DNA of 64,000 nucleotides, taken from contig NZ_FNWC01000007.1 of assembly GCF_900104635.1 (NCBI RefSeq), positions 2,207,421 through 2,271,420 of the forward strand. Direction: 5' to 3'. Below are positions 43,271 to 51,855 of this stretch, one piece after another. The DNA comes from Coprococcus phoceensis. GTDB lineage: Bacteria > Bacillota > Clostridia > Lachnospirales > Lachnospiraceae. Positions within the stretch are counted from its first letter, which is position 1; each line of letters opens with the position of its first letter. Made by a program: the position numbers and the translations under genes. The notes beneath the pieces are model-generated. The model ran no database searches and had not been told where the DNA came from. It saw nothing but the letters and a program-made list of their open reading frames with translations.

Positions 43271-44935
43271 TTAGATCATCGCAAAATATTTCAGGGCAGC
43301 CTTGATAGCATCTTCTTTCTCTTTCGGGCATTGTGGAACTCTTGCATTTTCTGATTTTGGAAGATTATAGTTTTCTCCCACTTCAATTCCACATTTGCGT
43401 TTTACCTGAGAAATATATAAACTTGAAACCTTCAAGCCAAATTCTTTCAGCACATAATCTTTGATTTCCTGATAGGTTGCTTTCAACTCGGCACTGGTGG
43501 CATCCAGCTCGTCCAGGTCTAAGTCGATCTCTATCGTGTCATCTGGTTTTTGTTGGGACAAAAGAACAACCGTCTCGACGTGTACCGTATTCGCAAACAT
43601 ATCCACCGCCCTGACTCTCTTCAGCTCATACCCATTCTCACACAGATACTTCAGATCTCTTGCCAATGTCGCTGAATCGCAGCTCACATACACGATCCGT
43701 TCAGGCTGCATCTGTATCATCGTCTCAAGCAGCGTCTCGTCGCATCCTTTTCGCGGTGGATCCACAACAATCACATCTGCATAAGCCTTCTCACCACCAT
43801 GCTCTTTTACATAGTTTTCATAATACTGCGGAAGCACTTCTTCTGATTTCCCTACAAAAAATTGCGCGTTTTCAATACCATTCAACGCTGCATTTCTTTT
43901 TGCATCCTCTATTGCCTGCGGGATAATCTCCACGCCATACACCTGTTTTGCTTTCTGTGCGAGGAAGAGGGAAATCGTGCCGATTCCACAATATAAATCC
44001 CAGACAGTCTCATTTCCGTGAAGTCCTGCGTACTCCAAAGCCTGTCCATATAAATTTTCTGTCTGTACCGGGTTGACCTGATAAAATGAAAGCGGCGAAA
44101 TCTGGTATTTTACATTGCCGATGTAATCGGTAATATACGCCTGTCCCCAAAGCACCTTTATCTCCCGCCCAAGAATCACATTCGTGCGCTCGCGGTTCAC
44201 ATTTAATGTGATACTTGTCATGCCCGGAATCTCACGCAAATTATCCACCAATTTTTCTGATTTTGGGAAGTTATCCCCATTTATGATGAGGCAGACCATG
44301 ATTTCCCCAGTCCGAAATCCATAGCGGATCAGCACATGGCGAAGAAGTCCTTCTCCGGTAGTCTCGTCATATGTTGTAATGTGATGTATGTTCATGAAAT
44401 CCACAATCATTTCCAAAATTTCTCTGTTCTGTTTTACGCCAAGAGCACACTCTGTGTTTGGAATAATCTGATGGGTCCGTCCTGCATAGAATCCTGTCAC
44501 AATATGCCCTTGTTTGTCTGTTCCAAACGGAAACTGCGCCTTGTTACGATAATAGAACGGCTCTTCCATTCCGCAAATTGGCTCCATCACCTCATCTAAT
44601 TCTTCTGGTGCAAATCCTCCAATTCGCTCCAGATTGCCACGCACCTTCTTTTCCTTGAACTCCAATTGCTTTTCATAAGAAAGTTCCTGAATCTGGCATC
44701 CACCACACTGCCTTGCAACCGGACATTTCGCCTCCACACGGTCACAAGACGGCTCCAACACCTGCATCAACCTCGCATAACCATAGTTCTTTTTCGCTTT
44801 CGTAATCTTCACTTCAGCCCTGTCCCCAATCAACGCATCTTTGACAAATAAAGTGTAGCCATCTACTTTTCCAATTCCCTCACCATTTACTCCAATATCC
44901 TCTATTTTCAACGTTATCAGCTCGTTTTTCTTCAT
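43271..44935 (-). CDS. rlmD: 23S rRNA (uracil-5-)-methyltransferase with element-supplied C-terminal tail
   Basis: This 554-residue protein has an N-terminal TRAM domain, an iron-sulphur cluster motif (CPVARQCGGCQIQ), the SAM fold (WDLYCGIGTISLFLA) and catalytic VVDPPRKGCDE and YVSCDSATLARDL. It methylates a 23S rRNA uridine. Up to HVET (about residue 455) it is normal; the last 99 residues (VVLLSQQKPDDTIEIDLDLD through KYFAMI) come from the integrated element and form a small helical domain. The original ending, CVLLQRRAM, now closes the recombinase gene 21.6 kb away. AAGGGAGAAAAT supports the start at 44935. Confidence 0.88.
   Translation of the reverse strand: MKKNELITLKIEDIGVNGEGIGKVDGYTLFVKDALIGDRAEVKITKAKKNYGYARLMQVLEPSCDRVEAKCPVARQCGGCQIQELSYEKQLEFKEKKVRGNLERIGGFAPEELDEVMEPICGMEEPFYYRNKAQFPFGTDKQGHIVTGFYAGRTHQIIPNTECALGVKQNREILEMIVDFMNIHHITTYDETTGEGLLRHVLIRYGFRTGEIMVCLIINGDNFPKSEKLVDNLREIPGMTSITLNVNRERTNVILGREIKVLWGQAYITDYIGNVKYQISPLSFYQVNPVQTENLYGQALEYAGLHGNETVWDLYCGIGTISLFLAQKAKQVYGVEIIPQAIEDAKRNAALNGIENAQFFVGKSEEVLPQYYENYVKEHGGEKAYADVIVVDPPRKGCDETLLETMIQMQPERIVYVSCDSATLARDLKYLCENGYELKRVRAVDMFANTVHVETVVLLSQQKPDDTIEIDLDLDELDATSAELKATYQEIKDYVLKEFGLKVSSLYISQVKRKCGIEVGENYNLPKSENARVPQCPKEKEDAIKAALKYFAMI
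43549..43576. other. Right attachment junction (attR-type) inside rlmD
   Basis: TTTGTTGGGACAAAAGAAC (about 43549-43567) is the element-side arm, followed by AACC and the core GTCTC (43572-43576), then chromosomal GACGTGTACC. The arm is the inverted counterpart of that at 22004-22018, and the core is in the same codon phase in rlmD and in the recombinase gene. Confidence 0.75.
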
Positions 44936-44956
44936 ATTTTCTCCCTTCAACTTCAA

Positions 44957-44997
44957 TTTGGGGACGTAGTAAAATTGAATTTTACTACGTCCCCAAA
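44957..44997. repeat. Perfect 41-base palindrome between rlmD and yhaM
   Basis: Two exact 20-base arms, TTTGGGGACGTAGTAAAATT and its complement, are separated by a single base. It may act as terminator for yhaM, but its length and perfection resemble a REP/MITE-type repeat. Confidence 0.7.
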
Positions 44998-45005
44998 TAA
45001 ATAAA

Positions 45006-45950
45006 TTAAATACTACTCCGTCTTAAATTTGACTCAAACAACCGATTATATCCAAGCCAATCTTTATTTCCTTCTTTTTCTTTAAAGATCTCCGTCAATG
45101 TCTGCAATTTCGCATCTGTCGCATCTGCATAGTGCAATGCAACCGCCTCGGCAAGCGCCGGTTTTTTCGGAGAACCGTATTCCAGTTCGCCATGATGTGC
45201 AATTACACAATGTTTCAACTCGCTCGCAAGTTTCTCCGGAAATCCCTCAATCGTACGCACACCTTCGCCGATCATCTCAACACCGATCACAATGTGTCCC
45301 AGCAACTGCCCGTCGTCTGTATAATCATTCTCCGGAAATGTTGACAGCTCTTTTGTCTTCCCAATATCGTGAAAAATTGCTGCCGTATATAATAAATCCT
45401 TATTCAAAATCTCGTATGCGCTGACATAATACTCACACATTTTCAGGATGCTCAGCGTATGCTCCAAAAGTCCGCCTGCAAATCCATGATGCACGCTCTT
45501 TGCTGCCGAGTGATTTTTGAAACGTTTGATAAACGCCTCATCTTTTACAAAATAATATTCAAGCAATTGATGCAGGTATGTATTCTCTACTTTCCCAATA
45601 TAAGATAACAGTTCTTCATACATGCCATCTACGCTTTTTTCCGTCGTCGGCATATAGTCTGCTGGATTGTACTCATCTTCATATGGTTTACGAAGCTGCT
45701 TGATGTTCAACTGTAAATTATTGTTATAACTGATTACCTCACCGAGCACTTCCACAAAATCCATCTCATCATAGTCAGCGATCCCACCTGAATTCGGATC
45801 CCAAATCTTCCCATCTAAAGTTCCTGTCTTATCCTGAAGCAGCAGATTATCATATGGTTTCCCATTTCTTGTCTCCGCTGTACGTTTTGTCTTGCACAAA
45901 TAGATTCCTCTGATTGTCTCTCCCTCATGTAATGTATTAATAAATCTCAT
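45006..45950 (-). CDS. yhaM: 3'-5' exoribonuclease YhaM family (OB-fold and HD domain)
   Basis: The 314-residue protein has an N-terminal OB-fold (about 10-90, LLLQDKTGTLDGKIWD) and an HD phosphohydrolase-type domain (HHGFAGGLLEHTLSI, IFHDIGKTKE, HCVIAHHG), the layout of YhaM/CBF1 exonucleases that trim RNA and DNA 3' ends. It sits upstream of rlmD on the same strand, with the long palindrome between. It starts 13 bases after the HtrA-like gene's stop, so those two are probably co-transcribed. Confidence 0.88.
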   Translation of the reverse strand: MRFINTLHEGETIRGIYLCKTKRTAETRNGKPYDNLLLQDKTGTLDGKIWDPNSGGIADYDEMDFVEVLGEVISYNNNLQLNIKQLRKPYEDEYNPADYMPTTEKSVDGMYEELLSYIGKVENTYLHQLLEYYFVKDEAFIKRFKNHSAAKSVHHGFAGGLLEHTLSILKMCEYYVSAYEILNKDLLYTAAIFHDIGKTKELSTFPENDYTDDGQLLGHIVIGVEMIGEGVRTIEGFPEKLASELKHCVIAHHGELEYGSPKKPALAEAVALHYADATDAKLQTLTEIFKEKEGNKDWLGYNRLFESNLRRSSI

Positions 45951-45963
45951 ATCTTTCCTCTTT

Positions 45964-47223
45964 CTATTCTTTTATTCCGATTGTAACAGTAAAATGAATC
46001 TCCACATATTCTTCAGCACCTCGGCGCTGCCCTGTCAGCGTAACTTCCGTGCCCACATCCTGTGTGATCATGGTACTGTGATACCCAATGACAGACTCTA
46101 TTTTCTTTTTATCTATATGAGTGATAATATCTCCATTCTGGATTCCCGCTTTCATTGCCGGTGAGTCCGCCTCCACCTCTGTCACGCAAAATCCTTCCGG
46201 AATATTCTGAGCTGTCGCGATATCCTCTGTAATCATCGTGCCAACTATTCCGATATACGGAACTTCTTTCGCATTCGACATCAGTTCAATCTCGCTCTTG
46301 ATCGACGAAATTCCATACGCAGACAGCACACCTGTGTCTGCCCCCAAATCTGGTGCAATAATTCCGACAACGGCGCCATCAATATTAAACAATATTCCGC
46401 TGCTTTCTGCTGATTTGGGCATATCTGTCACAATCACTTTGTATTCTCCGTCCGCAAGCATAACGCTTTCCTGAACGGAACTTGCGATTCCAATTCCCAT
46501 TCCATCACTATATCCAAACGGATTGCCAAGTGCGATTACCGTTTTCCCCTGACTCAGCACATTGGAATTTCCAAGTTCGGCGACCTTGATTCTGTCCCAT
46601 GTTGTATCTTTTATCAGACTCCTGTCCACTCCGACAATCGCCATGCCAATATTTGCATCCTTCTTTTTCACTGTCGCCGTACACGTTGTATTATCTACAA
46701 ATTTCACTTGCAATTCTGATACATCTGACAGCGCATCCATCTCTGTCAATATGAGGAGCTCCTGTCCGTTATCTGCAACAATCACTCCCGATACTTTATG
46801 ATCAGCGCCCCTATCTTCCTCAAGTAAATTTCCATTTTCATGAACCGCACTCACTTCCACAACGCTCTTTTTCGCTTCCAGAGCGGTCTGCGTAAGAAGT
46901 GAATTCAATTCTTTGTACTTTTCGATCGTAAATTCTTCCTGCGTTGTCTGGGTATCTTCTGATGGCGTATTCTGGGTATCTTCATCTTTCGGAATTTCTA
47001 TCTTATCTGGATTCTTTTGAAATGTTGATTCTGCCCATGGTTTTAACGCAAAAAAACCAATGCTGGCAGCAACTCCAAAGAGAAGTCCTTTTCCAACCAA
47101 CCAAGATATCTTATATAACACCTTTTTCCTGCTAAATGCTTCATCCTTGATTTTTTCTTGTAAAAAAGAATATTTCTCCGGCTCCTGATCTGGTCCGTGA
47201 TCCGTTTCCATAGACATACTCAT
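45964..47223 (-). CDS. Membrane-anchored HtrA-like protein with PDZ domain, apparently catalytically degenerate
   Basis: This 419-residue protein has one membrane helix (about 43-62), a trypsin-like fold (about 130-320; VIALGNPFGYSDGMGIGIAS is recognisable) and a PDZ domain (about 330-415; ADSPAMKAGIQNGDIITHID). The catalytic His position of HtrA (usual TNNHV) reads LTEMDA and the Asp position (usual DLAVL) reads NIGMAI; only a Ser in SAESSGILFN remains where GNSGGP is expected. It is therefore probably a non-proteolytic regulator. The in-frame ATG at 47217 has better spacing from AAGGAG and may be the true start. Confidence 0.8.
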   Translation of the reverse strand: MSMSMETDHGPDQEPEKYSFLQEKIKDEAFSRKKVLYKISWLVGKGLLFGVAASIGFFALKPWAESTFQKNPDKIEIPKDEDTQNTPSEDTQTTQEEFTIEKYKELNSLLTQTALEAKKSVVEVSAVHENGNLLEEDRGADHKVSGVIVADNGQELLILTEMDALSDVSELQVKFVDNTTCTATVKKKDANIGMAIVGVDRSLIKDTTWDRIKVAELGNSNVLSQGKTVIALGNPFGYSDGMGIGIASSVQESVMLADGEYKVIVTDMPKSAESSGILFNIDGAVVGIIAPDLGADTGVLSAYGISSIKSEIELMSNAKEVPYIGIVGTMITEDIATAQNIPEGFCVTEVEADSPAMKAGIQNGDIITHIDKKKIESVIGYHSTMITQDVGTEVTLTGQRRGAEEYVEIHFTVTIGIKE

Positions 47224-47314
47224 TTCTCCTTATTTCTAATCCTTTTTATAGTATACAATATTTCTTCTTTCCTTTGCAACTCAAATAGGTTAAAATATAC
47301 TCAGGGTGAGAAAA

Positions 47315-49690
47315 ATGAATCAAAAAACATTATTAAAATTAGAATATGACAAAATAATCAATCTTTTGGCAGATCAGGCATCTTCAGACAGCGGAAAAAG
47401 ACGCTGCAAGACTTTGTTGCCTATGACTGACTTAGAAGAAATCAATACAGCAGAAGAACAGACTGCCGCCGCATTTACACGAATCGTGAAAAAAGGACGG
47501 CCTTCTTTTAGTGGATGTTACTCCGTGGAAGACTCTATGAAACGCCTTGAGATCGGCGCCGCTCTTAGCAGCGCAGAACTTCTTCGCATCTGCAAATTAG
47601 CAGAGACTGCGGGGCGTGCCAAATCTTACGGACGTCATGATACCGTGGACGAACTTGCCGACTGCCTCGACAGCTATTTCGAGCAGTTAACTCCGCTTAC
47701 TCCACTTACAACCGAGATACGAAGATGCATTATCGAAGAAGATGAGATCAGTGATGATGCAAGCAGCAATTTAAAACATATCCGCAGAAGTATCGGAATG
47801 ATCAACGATAAGGTACATTCCACGTTGACCTCCCTTGTCAATGGTTCTCTTCGTTCCTATTTACAAGATCCAATCATTACAATGCGGGGCGACCGTTACT
47901 GCCTGCCGGTGAAAGCGGAATACCGCAGTCAGGTAAGCGGAATGATTCACGATCAGTCTTCTACCGGTTCCACACTTTTTATTGAACCGATGGATGTCGT
48001 AAAACTTAACAATGACTTAAAAGAACTTTACGGAAAGGAACAGGAGGAAATTCAGATTATTCTGGCAAGACTCAGTGTGGATGCTGCAGAATACATCGAA
48101 GAACTTCGCAGCAATTACATAATTCTCGGAGAACTGGATTTTATTTTTGCAAAAGGTGCTCTGGCACTTTCGATGAATGCAAGCCGTCCAATTTTTAATA
48201 CAGACGGATATATTCATATCCGCGAAGGGCGCCATCCACTCTTGGGCAAGAAAAAAGTCGTACCGATTACGATTATGCTCGGCAAGGAATTTGACCTCCT
48301 CATCGTAACCGGGCCGAACACGGGCGGTAAGACTGTTTCCTTAAAAACAGTCGGATTATTCACATTGATGGGGCAGGCAGGTTTGCATATTCCTGCACTT
48401 GACCGCTCCAAGCTTTCTGTATTCGAAAATGTATACGCCGATATCGGGGATGAGCAGAGTATTGAGCAGAGTCTCAGTACATTCTCTTCACACATGACGA
48501 ATATCGTATCTTTCCTGCAGGATGTGGACGACCGTTCTCTTGTACTTTTTGATGAACTCGGTGCAGGAACCGATCCAACAGAAGGAGCCGCACTTGCAAT
48601 TGCAATCCTTTCTTATTTGCATGAAAGAGGAATCCGAACAATGGCAACAACGCACTACAGTGAGTTAAAAGTATTTGCACTTTCCACTAAAGGTGTCGAA
48701 AATGCCTGCTGTGAATTTGATGTAGAGACGCTGCGTCCGACTTACCATTTATTGATTGGTATTCCGGGAAAAAGTAATGCGTTTGCCATTTCCAGCAAGC
48801 TTGGACTTCCAGATTACATTATTGAAAGTGCGAAAAGTCATCTGTCTGAACAAGACGAATCTTTTGAAGACTTACTTGCCGATTTAGAGACAAGCCGGCG
48901 CACAATCGAAAAGGAGCAGGCTGAGATTGCCTCTTACAAACGCGAGATTGAAAAGCTAAAACATAGTCTTGATGCCAAACAGGAGAAATTAACCGAACAA
49001 AAAGAACGTATTATAAAAGAAGCAAACGAAAAAGCCAATGCCATCCTGCGTGAAGCAAAAGAAGTTGCCGATGAGACGATGAAGCAGTTCCGAAAATTCG
49101 GAAAAGAAAATATCTCTGCAGCCGATATGGAACGAGAACGGGAACGTTTACGAAAAAAAATGGCAAAGACACAATCCGGCATGACATTGGAAAAGAAAAA
49201 ACCAAAGAAACAGCACAAACCAAGCGATTTCAGATTAGGGGAGTCCGTGAAAGTTCTCAGCATGAATCTGACCGGAACGGTAAGCTCCCTCCCAGACGCC
49301 AAAGGAAATCTTTTTGTACAGATGGGAATCCTTCGTTCGCAAGTGAACATTTCGGATTTAGAGATCATCGAGGAACCGATGACCATCACAGCCAAACAGA
49401 TGCGACGTACCTCCACCGGCAAGATGAAGATGAGCAAATCGCTTGCAGTAAGCCCGGAGATCAATCTCCTTGGAAAGACTGTGGATGAGGCTATCGCCGA
49501 ACTGGATAAATATCTGGATGATGCATACATTGCACATGTGAGTCCTGTTCGTATCGTCCATGGAAAGGGAACCGGAGCGCTTCGCAACGGAATCCACAGC
49601 TACCTGAAACGCCAAAAACATGTGAAATCCTACCGTCTCGGCGCTTTTGGTGAAGGAGATGCCGGTGTTACAATCGTAGAATTCAAGTAG
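47315..49690 (+). CDS. mutS2: MutS2 DNA/ribosome-associated ATPase with Smr domain
   Basis: This 791-residue protein has MutS-type core domains, Walker A TGPNTGGKTVSLKT, Walker B LVLFDELGAGTDPTEGAAL, a coiled coil (about 515-635), a KOW-like segment (LGESVKVLSMNLTGTV) and a C-terminal Smr domain (INLLGKTVDEAIAELDKYLD and VRIVHGKGTGALRNGI). MutS2 suppresses homologous recombination and rescues collided ribosomes in Firmicutes. ATG 47315 was chosen after AGGGTGAG; GTG 47306 is part of that site. Confidence 0.93.
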   Translation: MNQKTLLKLEYDKIINLLADQASSDSGKRRCKTLLPMTDLEEINTAEEQTAAAFTRIVKKGRPSFSGCYSVEDSMKRLEIGAALSSAELLRICKLAETAGRAKSYGRHDTVDELADCLDSYFEQLTPLTPLTTEIRRCIIEEDEISDDASSNLKHIRRSIGMINDKVHSTLTSLVNGSLRSYLQDPIITMRGDRYCLPVKAEYRSQVSGMIHDQSSTGSTLFIEPMDVVKLNNDLKELYGKEQEEIQIILARLSVDAAEYIEELRSNYIILGELDFIFAKGALALSMNASRPIFNTDGYIHIREGRHPLLGKKKVVPITIMLGKEFDLLIVTGPNTGGKTVSLKTVGLFTLMGQAGLHIPALDRSKLSVFENVYADIGDEQSIEQSLSTFSSHMTNIVSFLQDVDDRSLVLFDELGAGTDPTEGAALAIAILSYLHERGIRTMATTHYSELKVFALSTKGVENACCEFDVETLRPTYHLLIGIPGKSNAFAISSKLGLPDYIIESAKSHLSEQDESFEDLLADLETSRRTIEKEQAEIASYKREIEKLKHSLDAKQEKLTEQKERIIKEANEKANAILREAKEVADETMKQFRKFGKENISAADMERERERLRKKMAKTQSGMTLEKKKPKKQHKPSDFRLGESVKVLSMNLTGTVSSLPDAKGNLFVQMGILRSQVNISDLEIIEEPMTITAKQMRRTSTGKMKMSKSLAVSPEINLLGKTVDEAIAELDKYLDDAYIAHVSPVRIVHGKGTGALRNGIHSYLKRQKHVKSYRLGAFGEGDAGVTIVEFK

Positions 49691-49722
49691 ATGTTCACTC
49701 ACAAATTTAAAGGAGAAAGCCA

Positions 49723-50424
49723 ATGGTAACAAAACAAAAAATATTGATCGTTGATGATGATGAAAATATTGCAGAGTTGATTTCACTGTATCTTACAAAA
49801 GAATGCTTTGATACAATGATGGTACATGATGGCGAAGATGCACTGTCTGCATTCGATACCTATGCTCCGAATCTGATTCTATTAGATTTAATGCTTCCGG
49901 GAATTGACGGCTATCAGGTCTGTCGGGATATTCGCTCCAGATCCAACACTCCGATTATCATGCTCTCTGCCAAAGGAGAAGTATTTGACAAGGTACTTGG
50001 ATTAGAACTGGGAGCAGATGATTATATCATCAAACCGTTTGACGCAAAAGAACTGATTGCACGGGTAAAAGCAGTTCTTCGAAGATATCAGCCTGGAAAA
50101 TCTGATTCTGCTTCAGATGATAAAGGAAAATGTGTCTCATATCCTGGAATTACAATCAATCTGACAAATTACTCTGTCGTAGTTGACAATATACAGGTGG
50201 AGATGCCTCCAAAGGAATTGGAACTATTATATTTTCTGGCATCTTCTCCAAATCAGGTGTTTACAAGAGAACAGCTTTTAGATCAGATCTGGGGATATGA
50301 ATACATCGGAGATACCCGTACTGTTGATGTTCATATTAAGCGAATTCGTGAAAAAATCAAGAACCATGACACCTGGGGGCTTGCCACCGTCTGGGGAATC
50401 GGTTATAAATTTGAGGTAAAATAA
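49723..50424 (+). CDS. OmpR-family response regulator
   Basis: The 233-residue regulator has a receiver domain (ILIVDDDENIAEL; Asp in LILLDLMLPG; Lys in YIIKPFD) and a winged-helix domain (TREQLLDQIWGYEYIGDTRT). It is followed one base later by its kinase. AAAGGAGAAAGCC precedes the start. Signal and targets cannot be told from sequence. Confidence 0.9.
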   Translation: MVTKQKILIVDDDENIAELISLYLTKECFDTMMVHDGEDALSAFDTYAPNLILLDLMLPGIDGYQVCRDIRSRSNTPIIMLSAKGEVFDKVLGLELGADDYIIKPFDAKELIARVKAVLRRYQPGKSDSASDDKGKCVSYPGITINLTNYSVVVDNIQVEMPPKELELLYFLASSPNQVFTREQLLDQIWGYEYIGDTRTVDVHIKRIREKIKNHDTWGLATVWGIGYKFEVK

Positions 50425-50425
50425 T

Positions 50426-51838
50426 ATGCGAAGCACATTGCATTTAAAATTTTTTATTGTCTACATTGCCTTTGGATTTTTGGTTTTATTTTCCGTATCT
50501 GCGATTGCACCTCAGATGCTTTCGTATCGTTTGGAAAACACAACCGCCAAAAAGCTTTACACAGATGCTACTATGATCTCTTCCGAATATCTGCCAAGAT
50601 ATTTTTCGGAGGACATCTCTCTTTCGGATATCCATGCGCAGCTGAATGGAATGCAGGAGTACACTTCTGCAAACTTGTGGTTCGTGGAATCCGACGGAAC
50701 ACTGATCACGTCTTCTATTTTATCCGGACAACCTTCTGCTCCTGAGAAGATCAAAGAGTTTAATCCGGCGGAAAACGGAAGCAGTACCTATCAGATCAGT
50801 GATTATCACGGTTATTTTGACGAAGATATGATCACAATCATCACACCAGTGACAAACAGCTATTTTGTGAAGGGATACTTACTCATCCATAAGCCTGTTT
50901 CCCACTTGGATGAAGAATGTAAGACACTTTTATTACCGGTGTATATTACTGCTTTTGTCATCTATCTTCTGTCATTTTCCATTTTGGCGGCATTTCAATT
51001 CTTCGTCTATCGCCCTCTTCGGCAAATCACAGAGGCGGCGAAGCAATATGCCTCCGGCAATCTGGAGTATGAGATACCAGTCACTACACAGGATGAGATT
51101 GGATATTTGTCCGCTTCGTTAAATTATATGTCCACACAATTGAAAGATATGGACGACTATCAGAAAAAATTTATTGCAAACGTATCCCATGACTTTCGTT
51201 CTCCGCTCACCTCTATCAAAGGGTACTTGGAAGCGATGGCAGATGGAACCATTCCTGTAGAAATGCAGGACAAATATTTTAAGATTATTTTATTTGAAAC
51301 CGAGCGTCTGACCGATCTGACTCAGGATCTTCTGACACTCAATCAATTTGATACAAAGAATATGCTTTTGGACAAAACATCATTTGACATCCATGAAGTC
51401 ATCAAAAATACAGCTGCAACTTTTGAAGGAACCTGCACTGGCAAGAGAATCTCTATCAAATTACTCTTTGCCACCAAAGTACTTAATGTCTCAGCTGACA
51501 AACGAAAAATCCAACAGGTTTTATACAACCTTTTGGATAACGCTATCAAATTCAGTCCAAATGATTCTGAAATCATAATAGAGACAACCGAACACAATGA
51601 AAAAGTATTTGTTTCAGTCAAGGATCACGGAATTGGAATCCCGAAAAAAAGTCTCAATAAAATTTGGGAACGTTTCTACAAGACAGACTTATCCCGCGGA
51701 AAAGATAAAAAAGGAACTGGACTTGGGCTTTCCATTGTAAAAGAAATCATTCAGGCTCACAAACAAAATATCAACGTTGTGAGCACGGAAGGTGTCGGGA
51801 CAGAATTTACGTTTTCATTACAAAAAAGGATGCCTTAA
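50426..51838 (+). CDS. Sensor histidine kinase with HAMP domain
   Basis: This 470-residue kinase has two membrane helices (about 8-28 and 168-190) around an extracellular sensor region of ~135 residues, a HAMP domain (about 192-245), the H-box FIANVSHDFRSPLTSIKGYL and catalytic boxes NLLDNAIKFS, VKDHGIGIP and GTGLGLSIVKE. It works with the regulator in front. Its stop codon overlaps the convergent lipoprotein gene and a shared terminator. Confidence 0.9.
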   Translation: MRSTLHLKFFIVYIAFGFLVLFSVSAIAPQMLSYRLENTTAKKLYTDATMISSEYLPRYFSEDISLSDIHAQLNGMQEYTSANLWFVESDGTLITSSILSGQPSAPEKIKEFNPAENGSSTYQISDYHGYFDEDMITIITPVTNSYFVKGYLLIHKPVSHLDEECKTLLLPVYITAFVIYLLSFSILAAFQFFVYRPLRQITEAAKQYASGNLEYEIPVTTQDEIGYLSASLNYMSTQLKDMDDYQKKFIANVSHDFRSPLTSIKGYLEAMADGTIPVEMQDKYFKIILFETERLTDLTQDLLTLNQFDTKNMLLDKTSFDIHEVIKNTAATFEGTCTGKRISIKLLFATKVLNVSADKRKIQQVLYNLLDNAIKFSPNDSEIIIETTEHNEKVFVSVKDHGIGIPKKSLNKIWERFYKTDLSRGKDKKGTGLGLSIVKEIIQAHKQNINVVSTEGVGTEFTFSLQKRMP

Positions 51839-51855
51839 TAAAGCATCCTTTTTAT
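51824..51855. terminator. Bidirectional terminator overlapping two stop codons
   Basis: AAAAAAGGATGC-cttaataaa-GCATCCTTTTT: the stem includes the ends of both convergent genes. Confidence 0.8.

Larger units (their letters stand above)
21987..43576. mobile_element. 21.6-kb integrative mobilizable element inserted in rlmD (large serine recombinase)
   Basis: Both junctions show the core GTCTC with element-side arms holding TTTGTTGGGACAA in inverted orientation (22006-22018 and 43549-43562 regions), the dyad expected of a large-serine-integrase attP. Joining the outer flanks rebuilds an RlmD ending HVETCVLLQRRAM. Contents are recombinase, type III toxin-antitoxin, STAND NTPase, BceAB-RS-like module, ParM/ParR, RepA, DnaC-like loader, oriT, MobQ relaxase, second ABC/two-component set and TnpV. 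No type IV secretion genes are seen. Confidence 0.8.
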
